Below, one piece after another: positions 35,294-42,724 of a stretch of DNA of 64,000 bases. The notes under the pieces were generated by a model. It saw nothing but the letters and a program-made list of their open reading frames with translations. It did not search any database and was not told the DNA's origin. Both the position numbers and the translations under genes were made by a program. Source of the DNA: Candidatus Zixiibacteriota bacterium (GTDB taxonomy: Bacteria; Zixibacteria; MSB-5A5; JAABVY01); assembly GCA_011056555.1 (NCBI GenBank), contig DSEQ01000029.1:56437-120436 (forward strand), in the 5' to 3' direction. Position 1 is the stretch's first letter; every line of letters starts with the position of its first letter.

Positions 35294-35947
35294 TTAAAGT
35301 TCCAGCGAACCGGGAGGAACATAATAATGCGTTCCGGAGAGCGGTTTCTGGATCTGCTCGACCAGGTCGTTGAAATCATTGGCATTATTGACAAAATCTA
35401 TCTCGTCGGTTTTGACCACCAGAAGCGGGGTCAGGTCATATTCGAAGAAATAATAGTTATAGGCCTCATTCAACTCGTCCAGATAATAGATATCGATATT
35501 TCTTTCAAACGGCACGCCTCTCTGCTTGATTCTCTGGTAGAGAGTCTCGGTGGCGGCCTGCAGGAAAATCACCAGATCAGGTTTGGGTACATCCCTTGAT
35601 AGCGAGGCGGCGATTTTGTCATAAAGAATCAGCTCCCGCTCCTCCAGGTTGACCTTTGCAAAAAGCTGATCCTTTTCAAAGGTGTAGTCGGAGACAATGA
35701 GGCTGTGAAAAAGGTCATGAGTGTTGAGTTTGGCCAGCTGCTGGTAACGTGCCAGTAAAAAGAATATCTGGGTTTGAAAGGCATACTTCTTCTTATTTCT
35801 GTAGAAGTCAGCCAGAAATGGATTTTCTGTGGCTTCCTCCATAATCAGGTGTGCATCCATTTTCTCCGCCAGCAGCTTCGCCAGGCTGGTCTTGCCCACT
35901 CCTATTGGGCCTTCCACTGCAATGTAATTAACTGATTTCATCTTCAT
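35294..35947 (-). CDS. Deoxynucleoside kinase
   Basis: 217 aa. Walker A is VEGPIGVGKTSLAKLLAE (residues about 12-29), then MEEATENPFLADFY, and the C-terminal arginine-rich lid PDLVIFLQAATETLYQRIKQRG. This is the deoxyadenosine/deoxyguanosine kinase type (dNK/DGK family), which phosphorylates salvaged deoxynucleosides. Its ATG overlaps the end of folK by 20 nt. The same order folK-dNK-panB is frequent in FCB-type bacteria. Confidence 0.9.
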   Translation of the reverse strand: MKMKSVNYIAVEGPIGVGKTSLAKLLAEKMDAHLIMEEATENPFLADFYRNKKKYAFQTQIFFLLARYQQLAKLNTHDLFHSLIVSDYTFEKDQLFAKVNLEERELILYDKIAASLSRDVPKPDLVIFLQAATETLYQRIKQRGVPFERNIDIYYLDELNEAYNYYFFEYDLTPLLVVKTDEIDFVNNANDFNDLVEQIQKPLSGTHYYVPPGSLEL

Positions 35948-36458
35948 TCCTAAATCCCAGGTCTATTTCCCGTTTAATACTGACTTGTTTTTCCCCTTTG
36001 ATCCTCTTGAGATAGGCTCTGTAGGGCATATTGGTGGTGGGATCGGCTATATATGGTTCCAAGTCCAGAAGCGGCCTCAGCGCAAACTCGCGACGCGAAA
36101 GGCCGGGGTGCGGGATTTTCAGTTTCTCGGACTCGTGGACCTGTTTCCCGTAGAGCAAGATATCGATATCGATCTCGCGCGGACCGTTTTTGAATTCCGC
36201 TTTTTTCCCCACCCGGGATTCAATCTCCTCCAGGTCAGCCATCAATTCCTCAGGCGGCAATTTACTGCTAATCTCCACCACTATATTCAGAAAGCTGTCC
36301 TGATCGGTGAAGCCTACCGGCTCGGTTTCATAGACCGGTGAAACTCTCAGCACCCCTATTTTATCAGAGGCTTTCATCTTCTCCAATGCGGATTTCAGAA
36401 AATTCTCCCGCTGTCCGAGATTCGATCCCAGGCCAAGGTAAATTCTATCTTCAGGCAT
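35928..36458 (-). CDS. folK: 2-amino-4-hydroxy-6-hydroxymethyldihydropteridine pyrophosphokinase
   Basis: 176 aa. Transfers pyrophosphate from ATP to the pterin alcohol in folate synthesis. The family is identified by YLGLGSNLGQRENFLKSAL, VSPVYETEPVGF, GPREIDIDILLYG (metal-binding Asp pair) and PHPGLSRREFALRPLLDL. Full length. folB lies 41 nt upstream, providing the preceding step. Confidence 0.97.
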   Translation of the reverse strand: MPEDRIYLGLGSNLGQRENFLKSALEKMKASDKIGVLRVSPVYETEPVGFTDQDSFLNIVVEISSKLPPEELMADLEEIESRVGKKAEFKNGPREIDIDILLYGKQVHESEKLKIPHPGLSRREFALRPLLDLEPYIADPTTNMPYRAYLKRIKGEKQVSIKREIDLGFRNEDEIS

Positions 36459-36499
36459 AAATTGAATTTACAAAAGATTGAGCAGTTGTCAATCCTAAG

Positions 36500-36856
36500 T
36501 TATGGTTTTTCTATTTCGATCTCGACATGATCGAGGTTTCCGGGTATCGGGGGGATCTTTTTGCGGATTCTTATAGTCACTTTTTCTGGCGAAAACTCCT
36601 CCATGATTTTATCTGCAAGCAGATATCCCACCTTTTCTATCAGATTATATTTCTTGAAGCTAAAAAGCTCGTTGGTCATATGATAAATTCTGGTATAACT
36701 TATGGTATCGGCCAACTTGTCGCTTTTGGCCGCTTTAGACAAATCGGCCTGCACTTCAACATCAACCTCAAAACGATTGCCTGTCTTTCTCTCGGCCGAG
36801 GAGGTGCCGTGATAAGCATAGAATACCATATTCGAGACTTTAATCTTGTCCGCCAT
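36500..36856 (-). CDS. folB: Dihydroneopterin aldolase
   Basis: 118 aa. Cleaves dihydroneopterin to the hydroxymethyl-pterin used by FolK. Shows the start IKVSNMVFYAYHGTSSAERKTG with the GNRFEVDVEV strand, then DTISYTRIYHMT and KVTIRIRKKIPPIPGNLDHVEIEIEKP with the C-terminal catalytic lysine region. Its start overlaps the 3' end of the aminotransferase-like gene by 17 nt. Confidence 0.93.
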   Translation of the reverse strand: MADKIKVSNMVFYAYHGTSSAERKTGNRFEVDVEVQADLSKAAKSDKLADTISYTRIYHMTNELFSFKKYNLIEKVGYLLADKIMEEFSPEKVTIRIRKKIPPIPGNLDHVEIEIEKP

Positions 36857-38072
36857 CGGTTCTTCTCTTCGATTTCATCTTCTTCGGCACTTTGTATATT
36901 TTGGAATAATTCTCGATCCGTTTGAAAGCCTCCTCTATTTTCTCGGAGGGTTGTCCCAGCGCCAGACGTATGTAACCCTCGCCTTCCTCGCCGAAAAACG
37001 ATCCCGGCAGCATTATAACACCGGTACGCTTCAGGAGCATGCGGCAGAAGGTCAGGGCCACACGGCGTCGATGGGGAAGCTTTATCCAGACAAAAGGCGC
37101 ATAGCTGGAGGACAGGTATTCCCAGCCCAGCTTATCCAGCCAATCATAAACCAGCTTGCGGTTTTCGGCAAATCTTTGAGAGAAAAATTTTTGCACCTCC
37201 TCACGGTTGTCCAGAAGCTTGTCGGCAATTTCCATGTCGAAGACCGATGGTATCTGGTTGAAGGTCGCGCGGAACTTGCGCAGGGGGGAGATGAAATCGC
37301 GATGTCCCAGCGCCACACCGATCTTGAAGGCCGGCAGATTGAACAGAAATGAGAAAGTTATCAACTCGATGCCCGAAGCCTTGCCATGATTGGACTGCAA
37401 GTACATGGGATGGCTGAAACCATCCCCTCCATGCAGAAGATAGACTGAATCGGCAATCACGATCATATTATTTTTGCGGGCGAACTCCGACAATCGATCG
37501 TACGTCTTCAGGTCGACACCCTTCGAGGTCGGGTTATGCGGATAGTTTACCACTATCGCCTTTGTATTCTGGCCCATCCTTGACCTTATTTTCTCCAGGT
37601 TGGGCTGGAAGTCGGTTATCTCGGAAACAGTGTAGGTCTCAATCTCTGCTCCCGCTGTCAAAGCGCAGGCGCGATAGAGCGAGTATCCCGGTTCCGGTAT
37701 GAATATCCGCGAGTTCTTATCCAGCAGGCTCATGATGGCCATGAATGATCCCGGGGTATTGCCGGTGGTCAGCAGCATTTCATGTTCCGGGTCGAGCGAG
37801 ATATCGTAGTCGTTCTTGATCCAGTCGGCGATCTTCTGTTTCAGGCGCAGCTCGAAATCAGCCAGACGGGAGGCATCCCCCCAAATCTCGGATTGATCGA
37901 TCCGCAAGAGGCTCTTCAGCTTATCGGGAAAATCAATGCTGATTTTTCCGAGGTCGATTATCTCGATATTGCGCTTCTCGACCCGCCGGGACAGCCCTTT
38001 GAACTGCTCGCCCAGGGGCTCCGGCAATTTGAACAGCGTCTCTGACGGTTCCACAATGACTTTCTTCTTCAT
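36840..38072 (-). CDS. Fold-type I aminotransferase-like protein lacking the PLP lysine
   Basis: 410 aa with the full length and architecture of class I/II aminotransferases: LTTGNTPGSF (phosphate contact), PEPGYSLYRACALTAGAE, VNYPHNPTSKG (N180), VIADSVYLL (D208 and Y211 for the pyridine N and O3'), and GYIRLALG with the carboxylate-binding Arg. Where the Schiff-base lysine should stand (SxSK-x-F-N-x-x-G-x-R-x-G) the sequence reads TFSFLFNLPAFKIG, so F242 replaces Lys. The usual Glu of DEVY is Ser209. The protein may bind PLP or a substrate without catalysing transamination. It is the first gene of the fol/pan cluster. Confidence 0.8.
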   Translation of the reverse strand: MKKKVIVEPSETLFKLPEPLGEQFKGLSRRVEKRNIEIIDLGKISIDFPDKLKSLLRIDQSEIWGDASRLADFELRLKQKIADWIKNDYDISLDPEHEMLLTTGNTPGSFMAIMSLLDKNSRIFIPEPGYSLYRACALTAGAEIETYTVSEITDFQPNLEKIRSRMGQNTKAIVVNYPHNPTSKGVDLKTYDRLSEFARKNNMIVIADSVYLLHGGDGFSHPMYLQSNHGKASGIELITFSFLFNLPAFKIGVALGHRDFISPLRKFRATFNQIPSVFDMEIADKLLDNREEVQKFFSQRFAENRKLVYDWLDKLGWEYLSSSYAPFVWIKLPHRRRVALTFCRMLLKRTGVIMLPGSFFGEEGEGYIRLALGQPSEKIEEAFKRIENYSKIYKVPKKMKSKRRTDGGQD

Positions 38073-38214
38073 AAGCCCCTAATATACATATCATGATTCG
38101 GATTTGTCAAAATATACCTGCCCTGTTGGGGATTTATTTTGGCAGAGATCACGCATTTCAATTTCTCATGCGGCACAGGGTAATTATAAATATTTCGCAT
38201 TTCCTCTAATAATA

Positions 38215-38243
38215 TTGACTTCCGGCTGTGCCGGGCGTATCTT
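38215..38243 (+). promoter_or_regulatory. Sigma-70-type promoter of the GAF kinase gene
   Basis: TTGACT (38215-38220), 17-bp spacer, TATCTT (38238-38243), about 60 nt before the ATG at 38305, in the divergent gap between the aminotransferase-like gene and the kinase gene. Confidence 0.5.
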
Positions 38244-38304
38244 AATTTTGTAAAGGGTAAGCGATCATTTTCTCTGAAAAAAATCTTAAACGGGGGCACA
38301 CATC

Positions 38305-39624
38305 ATGAATAAAGATATTTTGCCCGGTGATTCCAGGCGGGAAAGAGCGATTCACGAGCTGTCGGCCCTGAACGAGATTGCCACGGCAATCAATGTCTCC
38401 ATGTCGGTGGAGCAGATTTCGAATACTATTGTCAGCAAGGCTGCACGGCAGGTTGATGCCGAGCAGGGGGCCATCTTTCTTTTGAGCGACGAGAGAACGG
38501 TCGAGGCCGAATTCAAAACCTTTATCAGAAAAAGAGAGTCCAGCCGGCCGGGTGTGCCGATTCATCTCAACAACATGATAAAAGGCTGGATGATTCTCAA
38601 TAAAAAGACGCTGCTCTGCAACGACCCTGAAAATGACGACCGCTTCAGCCCTGAATCGTTCAAGGATTCAGGAGTGAGTTCACTGCTGGCCACGCCGCTT
38701 CTGGAACGCGGTCATCTGATGGGTCTGCTGGTGATGTTCAACAAGAAGGCCCCGGGCGGATTTACCGATGATAACGGCCGCTTTATGTATATACTCGGGA
38801 CTCAGGTTGCCAAAGTGATCGAGAATGCCAGGCTGTTTGAACGCGAAACCAGGCTTTTGCAACGCGTTCATCACCAGAGGATGGACTCGCTGGCGCGGCT
38901 TGTCGCCGGGGTGGCGCATGAGCTCAATAATCCGATCGGCGCAATCAACAGCTCGATGGCCACTCTGGGAAATATCTGCCGGGATTTTCAGGGGCTCATG
39001 GAGGATAGAGTGGATGGGCGAGGTGCGATGAGTGAAGAAATAACGAAACGGCTTGCCGCCCTGGACAATATCGTAAGTGTTATAAAATCAGGCGGGGACA
39101 GGGTGGCGGGCATCGTCAACAAGCTGAAAAATTTTGCCAGCCTGGATCAGCCGGAATTGATGACAATCAATATCAACAGCAGCATAGATGACTGCCTGGG
39201 TATTCTCGGACCGAAGTACGAGGGCAGAATAGATATCATCAGGGATTACGGCGATGTCCCGGATATTAGATGCTACGCCTCGCAGGTCAACCAGGTGCTC
39301 TTTCATGTCATCCTGAACGCCCTGGAGTCGATACCGCAGAAAGGCCGGGTTGAGATCAAAACGGGCAAATCCGACGGAGACCTGGAGATTGTTATCTCGG
39401 ATTCCGGCATCGGCATACTGGAAAAGAATCTTGAAAAGATCTTCACACCCGGCTTCACCACCAAGGGTGTGGGGGTGGGTGTCGGACTGGGGCTGTCGAT
39501 CTGCGCCCTGATAATTGAAAAGCACAACGGCAGAATAGAGGTCAGAAGCGAGCTGGGCAAGGGCACCTCGGTCTCGCTCAGAATCCCATATTCAATCAGG
39601 AACGGACAAAACACGGGATCGTAA
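38305..39624 (+). CDS. Soluble GAF-domain sensor histidine kinase
   Basis: 439 aa, no membrane segment. A GAF domain (residues about 20-175, with ILNKKTLLCNDPENDDRF) senses a small ligand or state. The kinase core has the phospho-histidine H205 (GVAHELNNPIGAINS) and a complete ATPase (NALESIPQKGRVEI, DSGIGI, FTPGFTTKGVGVGVGLGLS). There is no receiver domain and no regulator next to it, so it is an orphan kinase; the free receiver at 1334 is one possible but unproven partner. The strong-looking promoter and short leader support this start. Confidence 0.9.
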   Translation: MNKDILPGDSRRERAIHELSALNEIATAINVSMSVEQISNTIVSKAARQVDAEQGAIFLLSDERTVEAEFKTFIRKRESSRPGVPIHLNNMIKGWMILNKKTLLCNDPENDDRFSPESFKDSGVSSLLATPLLERGHLMGLLVMFNKKAPGGFTDDNGRFMYILGTQVAKVIENARLFERETRLLQRVHHQRMDSLARLVAGVAHELNNPIGAINSSMATLGNICRDFQGLMEDRVDGRGAMSEEITKRLAALDNIVSVIKSGGDRVAGIVNKLKNFASLDQPELMTININSSIDDCLGILGPKYEGRIDIIRDYGDVPDIRCYASQVNQVLFHVILNALESIPQKGRVEIKTGKSDGDLEIVISDSGIGILEKNLEKIFTPGFTTKGVGVGVGLGLSICALIIEKHNGRIEVRSELGKGTSVSLRIPYSIRNGQNTGS

Positions 39625-39716
39625 AATTGAATGGGTGCGCCATGGTTCAGCTGCGGGAGCATTTGCTATAAAGTCATGATATATTCTTAGCGAAATTAAA
39701 TGGGCAAGGAGTAGAT

Positions 39717-39845
39717 ATGGGTGACAAAGGAAAAAAGGACAAAGGTGGAAGAGAAAACCGGAAAAAGGCTGAAAAGACCTTCAAGGAAAAGCGAAAACAG
39801 AAAAGGGAAAAAAGCAACAAAAAAAAGGGAATAACTGAGCAATAA
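39717..39845 (+). CDS. 42-aa lysine-rich basic protein
   Basis: ATG at 39717, seven bases after an AAGGAG site, opens 42 codons of very basic sequence (MGDKGKKDKGGRENRKKAEK at the start; about half of all residues are Lys or Arg). Similar tiny Lys-rich proteins beginning MGxKxKxK occur in many bacteria without known function; nucleic-acid binding is a reasonable guess. It lies after the GAF kinase gene by about 90 nt and has its own ribosome-binding site. Confidence 0.65.
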   Translation: MGDKGKKDKGGRENRKKAEKTFKEKRKQKREKSNKKKGITEQ

Positions 39846-39956
39846 TTCAGACGTCCTGAAGTTACCGTATCGCGGGGTCCTGAGTTTCGTAGGTCAATTC
39901 CTGAAGGAAATTGCCACTGTACTGCTATGTTAGTTTTCGGCTGTAATTTAAATAAT

Positions 39957-39975
39957 CCCACAGCTGCGCTGTGGG
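39957..39975 (-). terminator. Hairpin after the class II aldolase gene
   Basis: CCCACAGC and GCTGTGGG (39957-39964 and 39968-39975) pair perfectly with a 3-nt loop, 12 nt beyond the aldolase stop. On the minus strand ATTATTT follows, a weak T-tract. It lies between the convergent 42-aa gene and the aldolase gene. Confidence 0.5.
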
Positions 39976-39987
39976 GTACCCAGGGTC

Positions 39988-40626
39988 CTATTTTTTCTTG
40001 CTGAAAATCGTTCGAATCTTCTCGATTTCCTCCGGCTTGAGGCGATTCGGCTTGCCCAGGAGGCTGGCATAGAAATATATCAGCGCCTGATGTTCGCAGG
40101 TTTCGATTTTCAGATAGGCCTCCTCAAGTGTCTTGCCGCTGGCGGTAACTCCATGCTGTTTAAGCACAAAAATGTCCGAGCCGGGCAGATGTGCCTCCAT
40201 CAGGTTGGGCAAATCATCACTCGAGGGCGTGGCATATTCGATCCAGGCGATATTATCCAGCACAATAATTCCCTCGGGCAGAATATCCACATGGAAATGC
40301 TTGCCGGCCACAGAAAATGCTGTGGTCACGGGGGGATGTGCATGAACAACGGCCATGGCATCGTGATCATTATTATATATGGCCAGATGCATCTTGAATT
40401 CACTCGAGGGTGTGCCGGTACCCATTAACTGGGAGCCGGCTTTGTCCAGAACCACCAGCTCATCGGGATCGAGATATCCCTTGGGACGTCCGGAGGGGGT
40501 TATCAGGATTCTGTCGCTGTCAAGCCGGCAGGATATGTTGCCGTCGGTCCCGGCCACGAAACCCTTGCTGTGCAGGAGCTTTCCAATGCGTACAAGCTCT
40601 TGCCTGAGTTGAAGTTCGTCTTCCAT
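39988..40626 (-). CDS. Class II aldolase/adducin-family protein
   Basis: 212 aa from the ATG at 40626, the usual start of this family; an ATG 57 nt upstream would add an unrelated leader. Zinc ligands are visible (VVHAHPPVTTAFS and LKQHGV), together with TDGNISCRL, LITPSGRPKGYLDPDELVVLD and GTPSSEFKMHLAIY with the catalytic Glu. Members include L-fuculose-1-phosphate and L-ribulose-5-phosphate enzymes and methylthioribulose-1-phosphate dehydratase; the exact substrate cannot be chosen. It cleaves or epimerises sugar phosphates in the cytoplasm. Confidence 0.88.
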   Translation of the reverse strand: MEDELQLRQELVRIGKLLHSKGFVAGTDGNISCRLDSDRILITPSGRPKGYLDPDELVVLDKAGSQLMGTGTPSSEFKMHLAIYNNDHDAMAVVHAHPPVTTAFSVAGKHFHVDILPEGIIVLDNIAWIEYATPSSDDLPNLMEAHLPGSDIFVLKQHGVTASGKTLEEAYLKIETCEHQALIYFYASLLGKPNRLKPEEIEKIRTIFSKKK

Positions 40627-40801
40627 ACCCGAAAGTAAGCCGTTTAGAGAGGAAATGTCAAGATAATAGAGGATGTTTAGCATGGGTACCCCATCCCGGT
40701 CAGGCCGATTTTCGGACCGTAAGGGGTGGGACTGCTATCATCAAGAAACCCATCGCTTACGCAGCGGGGCACCGATTGAAAGCAGCAACATCAAGTCGTG
40801 C

Positions 40802-40859
40802 GCGGCGTATGTCATCATGCGCCGCATCAGAGCGTTGTGCACGGGGACGTACACAACGC
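40802..40859. other. Twin stem-loops
   Basis: First hairpin: GCGGCGTATG (40802-40811) with CATGCGCCGC (40816-40825), ten pairs including one G-U. Second: 40832-40843 with 40848-40859, eleven of twelve positions paired, closed by the tetraloop GGGA (a GNRA loop in RNA). They are six bases apart. Such pairs are typical of REP-like repeats or structured RNA. Confidence 0.55.
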
Positions 40860-40893
40860 ACTAATTAAAAAACTACCATTGCGGGTCCGATTT

Positions 40894-40973
40894 ATCAGGA
40901 TGAGGAATCTCCTTGGATTGTATGAGATTCTTCGGTCGTCCTCGGGCGGTGGCCGGGACTCCCTCAGAATGAC
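40894..40973. repeat. MITE/REP-like dispersed repeat, copy 2 (shorter)
   Basis: Shares its 3' half with the element at 5944-6055: CGGTCGTCCTCG followed by GGGACTCCCTC(A/G)GAATGAC, and a GAGATTC just before. The left part (AGGATGAGGAATCT) corresponds loosely to the other copy's start, with internal bases missing. Confidence 0.6.
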
Positions 40974-41167
40974 TCGCCCCTTGATAACTTCCGCTTTCAA
41001 GCCCTTTTTCAATATTGCGCTTCGCAGCGGCGGACCCGGCTCAATCAACGCCGAAATTTATATCACTTGTACCGGATTGAGCTACAACAATTTACAGGTC
41101 TGCGCAGAAATAAACCTTGCATATTAAGGGTTGCCTGCGTAGATTAGGTTAGATGGAGAGAGGGCAA

Positions 41168-41197
41168 TTGAAAAAATCTCTATCAATTTGACATAAT
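41168..41197 (+). promoter_or_regulatory. Promoter of the candidate small RNA
   Basis: TTGAAA (41168-41173), 18-bp spacer, CATAAT (41192-41197): each hexamer differs from the sigma-70 consensus at one base. No coding frame follows it. Confidence 0.45.
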
Positions 41198-41202
41198 GAA
41201 GG

Positions 41203-41311
41203 TCGCCCCCATGTGGCTGGATCCTACGCCGAGACCTCAGGATGAGTAGCGGGGAGTAAATGCCCAGGCGGCTATAAAAGCCCTTTACCGTATAGGTTTG
41301 GGAGTTTTTTT
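41203..41311 (+). ncRNA. Candidate small RNA, about 110 nt
   Basis: The transcript predicted from the promoter at 41168-41197 would start near 41203 and end at seven T (41305-41311), which follow an imperfect stem CCC..ACC/GGT..GGG. Inside, ATCCT (41221-41225) pairs with AGGAT (41239-41243), CCCC (41206-41209) with GGGG (41251-41254), and GGCT/AGCC forms a small hairpin (41270-41282). It does not match SRP RNA (no GGAA-capped domain IV), 6S, tmRNA, RNase P RNA or any riboswitch that I recognise. Confidence 0.35.
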
Positions 41312-41341
41312 CAAGTCAAATCCCTCTCTCTCATAAATTTG

Positions 41342-41365
41342 AAGCCGCGCTCACGGGTGCGGCTT
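41342..41365. terminator. Hairpin between the small-RNA region and the roadblock-like gene
   Basis: AAGCCGC (41342-41348) and GCGGCTT (41359-41365) pair perfectly; TAAATTATT follows on the plus strand. It lies 8 nt beyond the stop of the convergent minus-strand gene and can serve either strand. Confidence 0.5.
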
Positions 41366-41373
41366 TAAATTAT

Positions 41374-42099
41374 TCAAGAGTGGGCAAACTGCTGGAATTT
41401 GCGGTAGAAGCCGAGGTTATCTAAATCGCGCCTGATCTCACCGGTTACATCCTTGAGATTGAATCCAACCATAACCGTCTCCATTTTTGCATACTCCTTG
41501 AACTGGTTCATCCAGGCCGCCACAGCCTCGATACTATATGAATCCAGGCGGGATTCGGAGCCCTTGATCAGAATTACGCTGGCGTTATGCTCCACAGTAA
41601 AATGCTTCAGGTCGGGATACTGTTCCAGTAGATCAGATTTACTCTGCCGCAACATCTGGGCCAGCTGGAAGCGGGAAATAGTGTCGGAGAAATGCTCCAC
41701 CATCAGGTTTATGGCCCTCACCAGGGTAAAGGAGGAATCCTCTGTAAATACCACTTCCTTTTTTTCCGGGAGAGTATAAGTTTTATTGTCAAGCGCGACC
41801 TGTATTGACTTCAGGACCAGATCAAGTGTGGAGATGTTCAGGTCTCCCTTGGCCACTATCAGGATGGCATATCGTCCGGCTAACCTGATAATCAGCCATC
41901 CGCGCGAGAGTTTTATCCTGAATTTAGCCGGGTCATCGACGAAGCCCAGCAGGTCGAGAAATTTGGCTCCCAGTTCATCCCTGATCTCTTCATCGAAATT
42001 GGCCGGCATAAGCATACGGGTTTCATCCAGTTCCCGGTCGTAAATCATCGCACCGGAAACCCCCACGACGCCCTTTATTTGCTCCAGAAGATTCTCCAC
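41374..42099 (-). CDS. Roadblock/LC7-like domain protein
   Basis: 241 aa from a GTG at 42099, with AAAGG about 10 nt upstream; the preceding gene stops 1 nt before. The N-terminal 100 residues (LLEQIKGVVGVSGAMIYDREL, then YAILIVAKGDLNISTLDLVLK) follow the alpha-beta pattern of the roadblock/LC7 fold, which dimerises and regulates small GTPases (as MglB does with MglA). The remaining 140 residues, with helices around HFSDTISRFQLAQMLRQSK and a beta strand VTMVGF-like region, were not assigned. No GTPase gene is nearby. The domain call is by eye and should be tested. Confidence 0.55.
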   Translation of the reverse strand: MENLLEQIKGVVGVSGAMIYDRELDETRMLMPANFDEEIRDELGAKFLDLLGFVDDPAKFRIKLSRGWLIIRLAGRYAILIVAKGDLNISTLDLVLKSIQVALDNKTYTLPEKKEVVFTEDSSFTLVRAINLMVEHFSDTISRFQLAQMLRQSKSDLLEQYPDLKHFTVEHNASVILIKGSESRLDSYSIEAVAAWMNQFKEYAKMETVMVGFNLKDVTGEIRRDLDNLGFYRKFQQFAHS

Positions 42100-42100
42100 G

Positions 42101-42709
42101 CTATGCCGCCTTTAAAAATGTCATCACTCGCTTTGCGGTTTCCCCGGGCGAGGCGTCCTTCTCCAGGACCACAATCAGAAAACTCTCCCGGTACCTGAAA
42201 ATCATGATGCGGTCCTCCTTCAAGACCAGGTAAGCCTCGTGCATACTGCCCCAGCGGGTCATATGATCCAGGAATTCAACCAGCTCAAACAATCTCTCGA
42301 ACAACTGAACCATGCGCACATCAATCTCTTCCTCGCGAAACGGCGTCATCAGCCCATCCGAGGAAAGCAGGAATGCGCTTGCCACCCCCTCGATTCCGAT
42401 AATATTTTCGAAGTCATTATCCTTGCCCTGGGTCTTGCTGTAATTCAGTATGAATTCCTGGTTTGTCCTGATTATCTTCTCAACCTCGTCATGCTGCCGG
42501 TTGATGTATTTTCTTATTAGCTCCTGCTCATCATCAGTCTCGAGCGGCCCGTTCCATTCCTTCTGGATTTTATGGATGATAACGCCGTCCAGCACGACCG
42601 AGGTGGTGATACGCGCATTGGGATGCCATGCGAATTCGGTCTGGATCTGGATCATGAAGTCCTGCCCGGAGACTTTGGAAAGCCGTCCGGGCGGTTGATA
42701 TCTGCTCAT
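42101..42709 (-). CDS. Second roadblock/LC7-like domain protein
   Basis: 202 aa. The C-terminal half (IIGIEGVASAFLLSSDGLMTPF, ending in SFLIVVLEKDASPGETAKRVMTFL) has the G-x-x-G-A-x-x-x-S-x-D-G pattern of roadblock/LC7 proteins. The N-terminal 95 residues form a separate, beta-rich plus helical region (TTSVVLDGVIIHKIQKEW, then a long helix IRKYINRQHDEVEKII) without a known match. It begins 15 nt after nrdJ ends and abuts the next roadblock-like gene, so the four genes thyX, nrdJ and these two appear co-transcribed. Confidence 0.55.
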   Translation of the reverse strand: MSRYQPPGRLSKVSGQDFMIQIQTEFAWHPNARITTSVVLDGVIIHKIQKEWNGPLETDDEQELIRKYINRQHDEVEKIIRTNQEFILNYSKTQGKDNDFENIIGIEGVASAFLLSSDGLMTPFREEEIDVRMVQLFERLFELVEFLDHMTRWGSMHEAYLVLKEDRIMIFRYRESFLIVVLEKDASPGETAKRVMTFLKAA

Positions 42710-42724
42710 TTTACATTGACGATT

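Larger units (their letters stand above)
40627..41167. other. Gene-free stretch with repeats and hairpins
   Basis: No credible gene was seen. It contains two adjacent stem-loops (40802-40859) and a second, shorter copy of the dispersed repeat (40894-40973). Open frames across it simply translate the repeat. The segment continues to the right into the candidate small RNA. Confidence 0.6.

Noticed and set aside
40798..41127. 109-codon open frame on the plus strand
   Set aside because: It runs through the twin hairpins and repeat copy 2, has no ribosome-binding site, and has no protein-like composition.
41203..41311. SRP RNA, 6S RNA or tmRNA
   Set aside because: The conserved SRP domain IV loop sequences, the 6S bubble and the tmRNA tag/TLD parts were not found.
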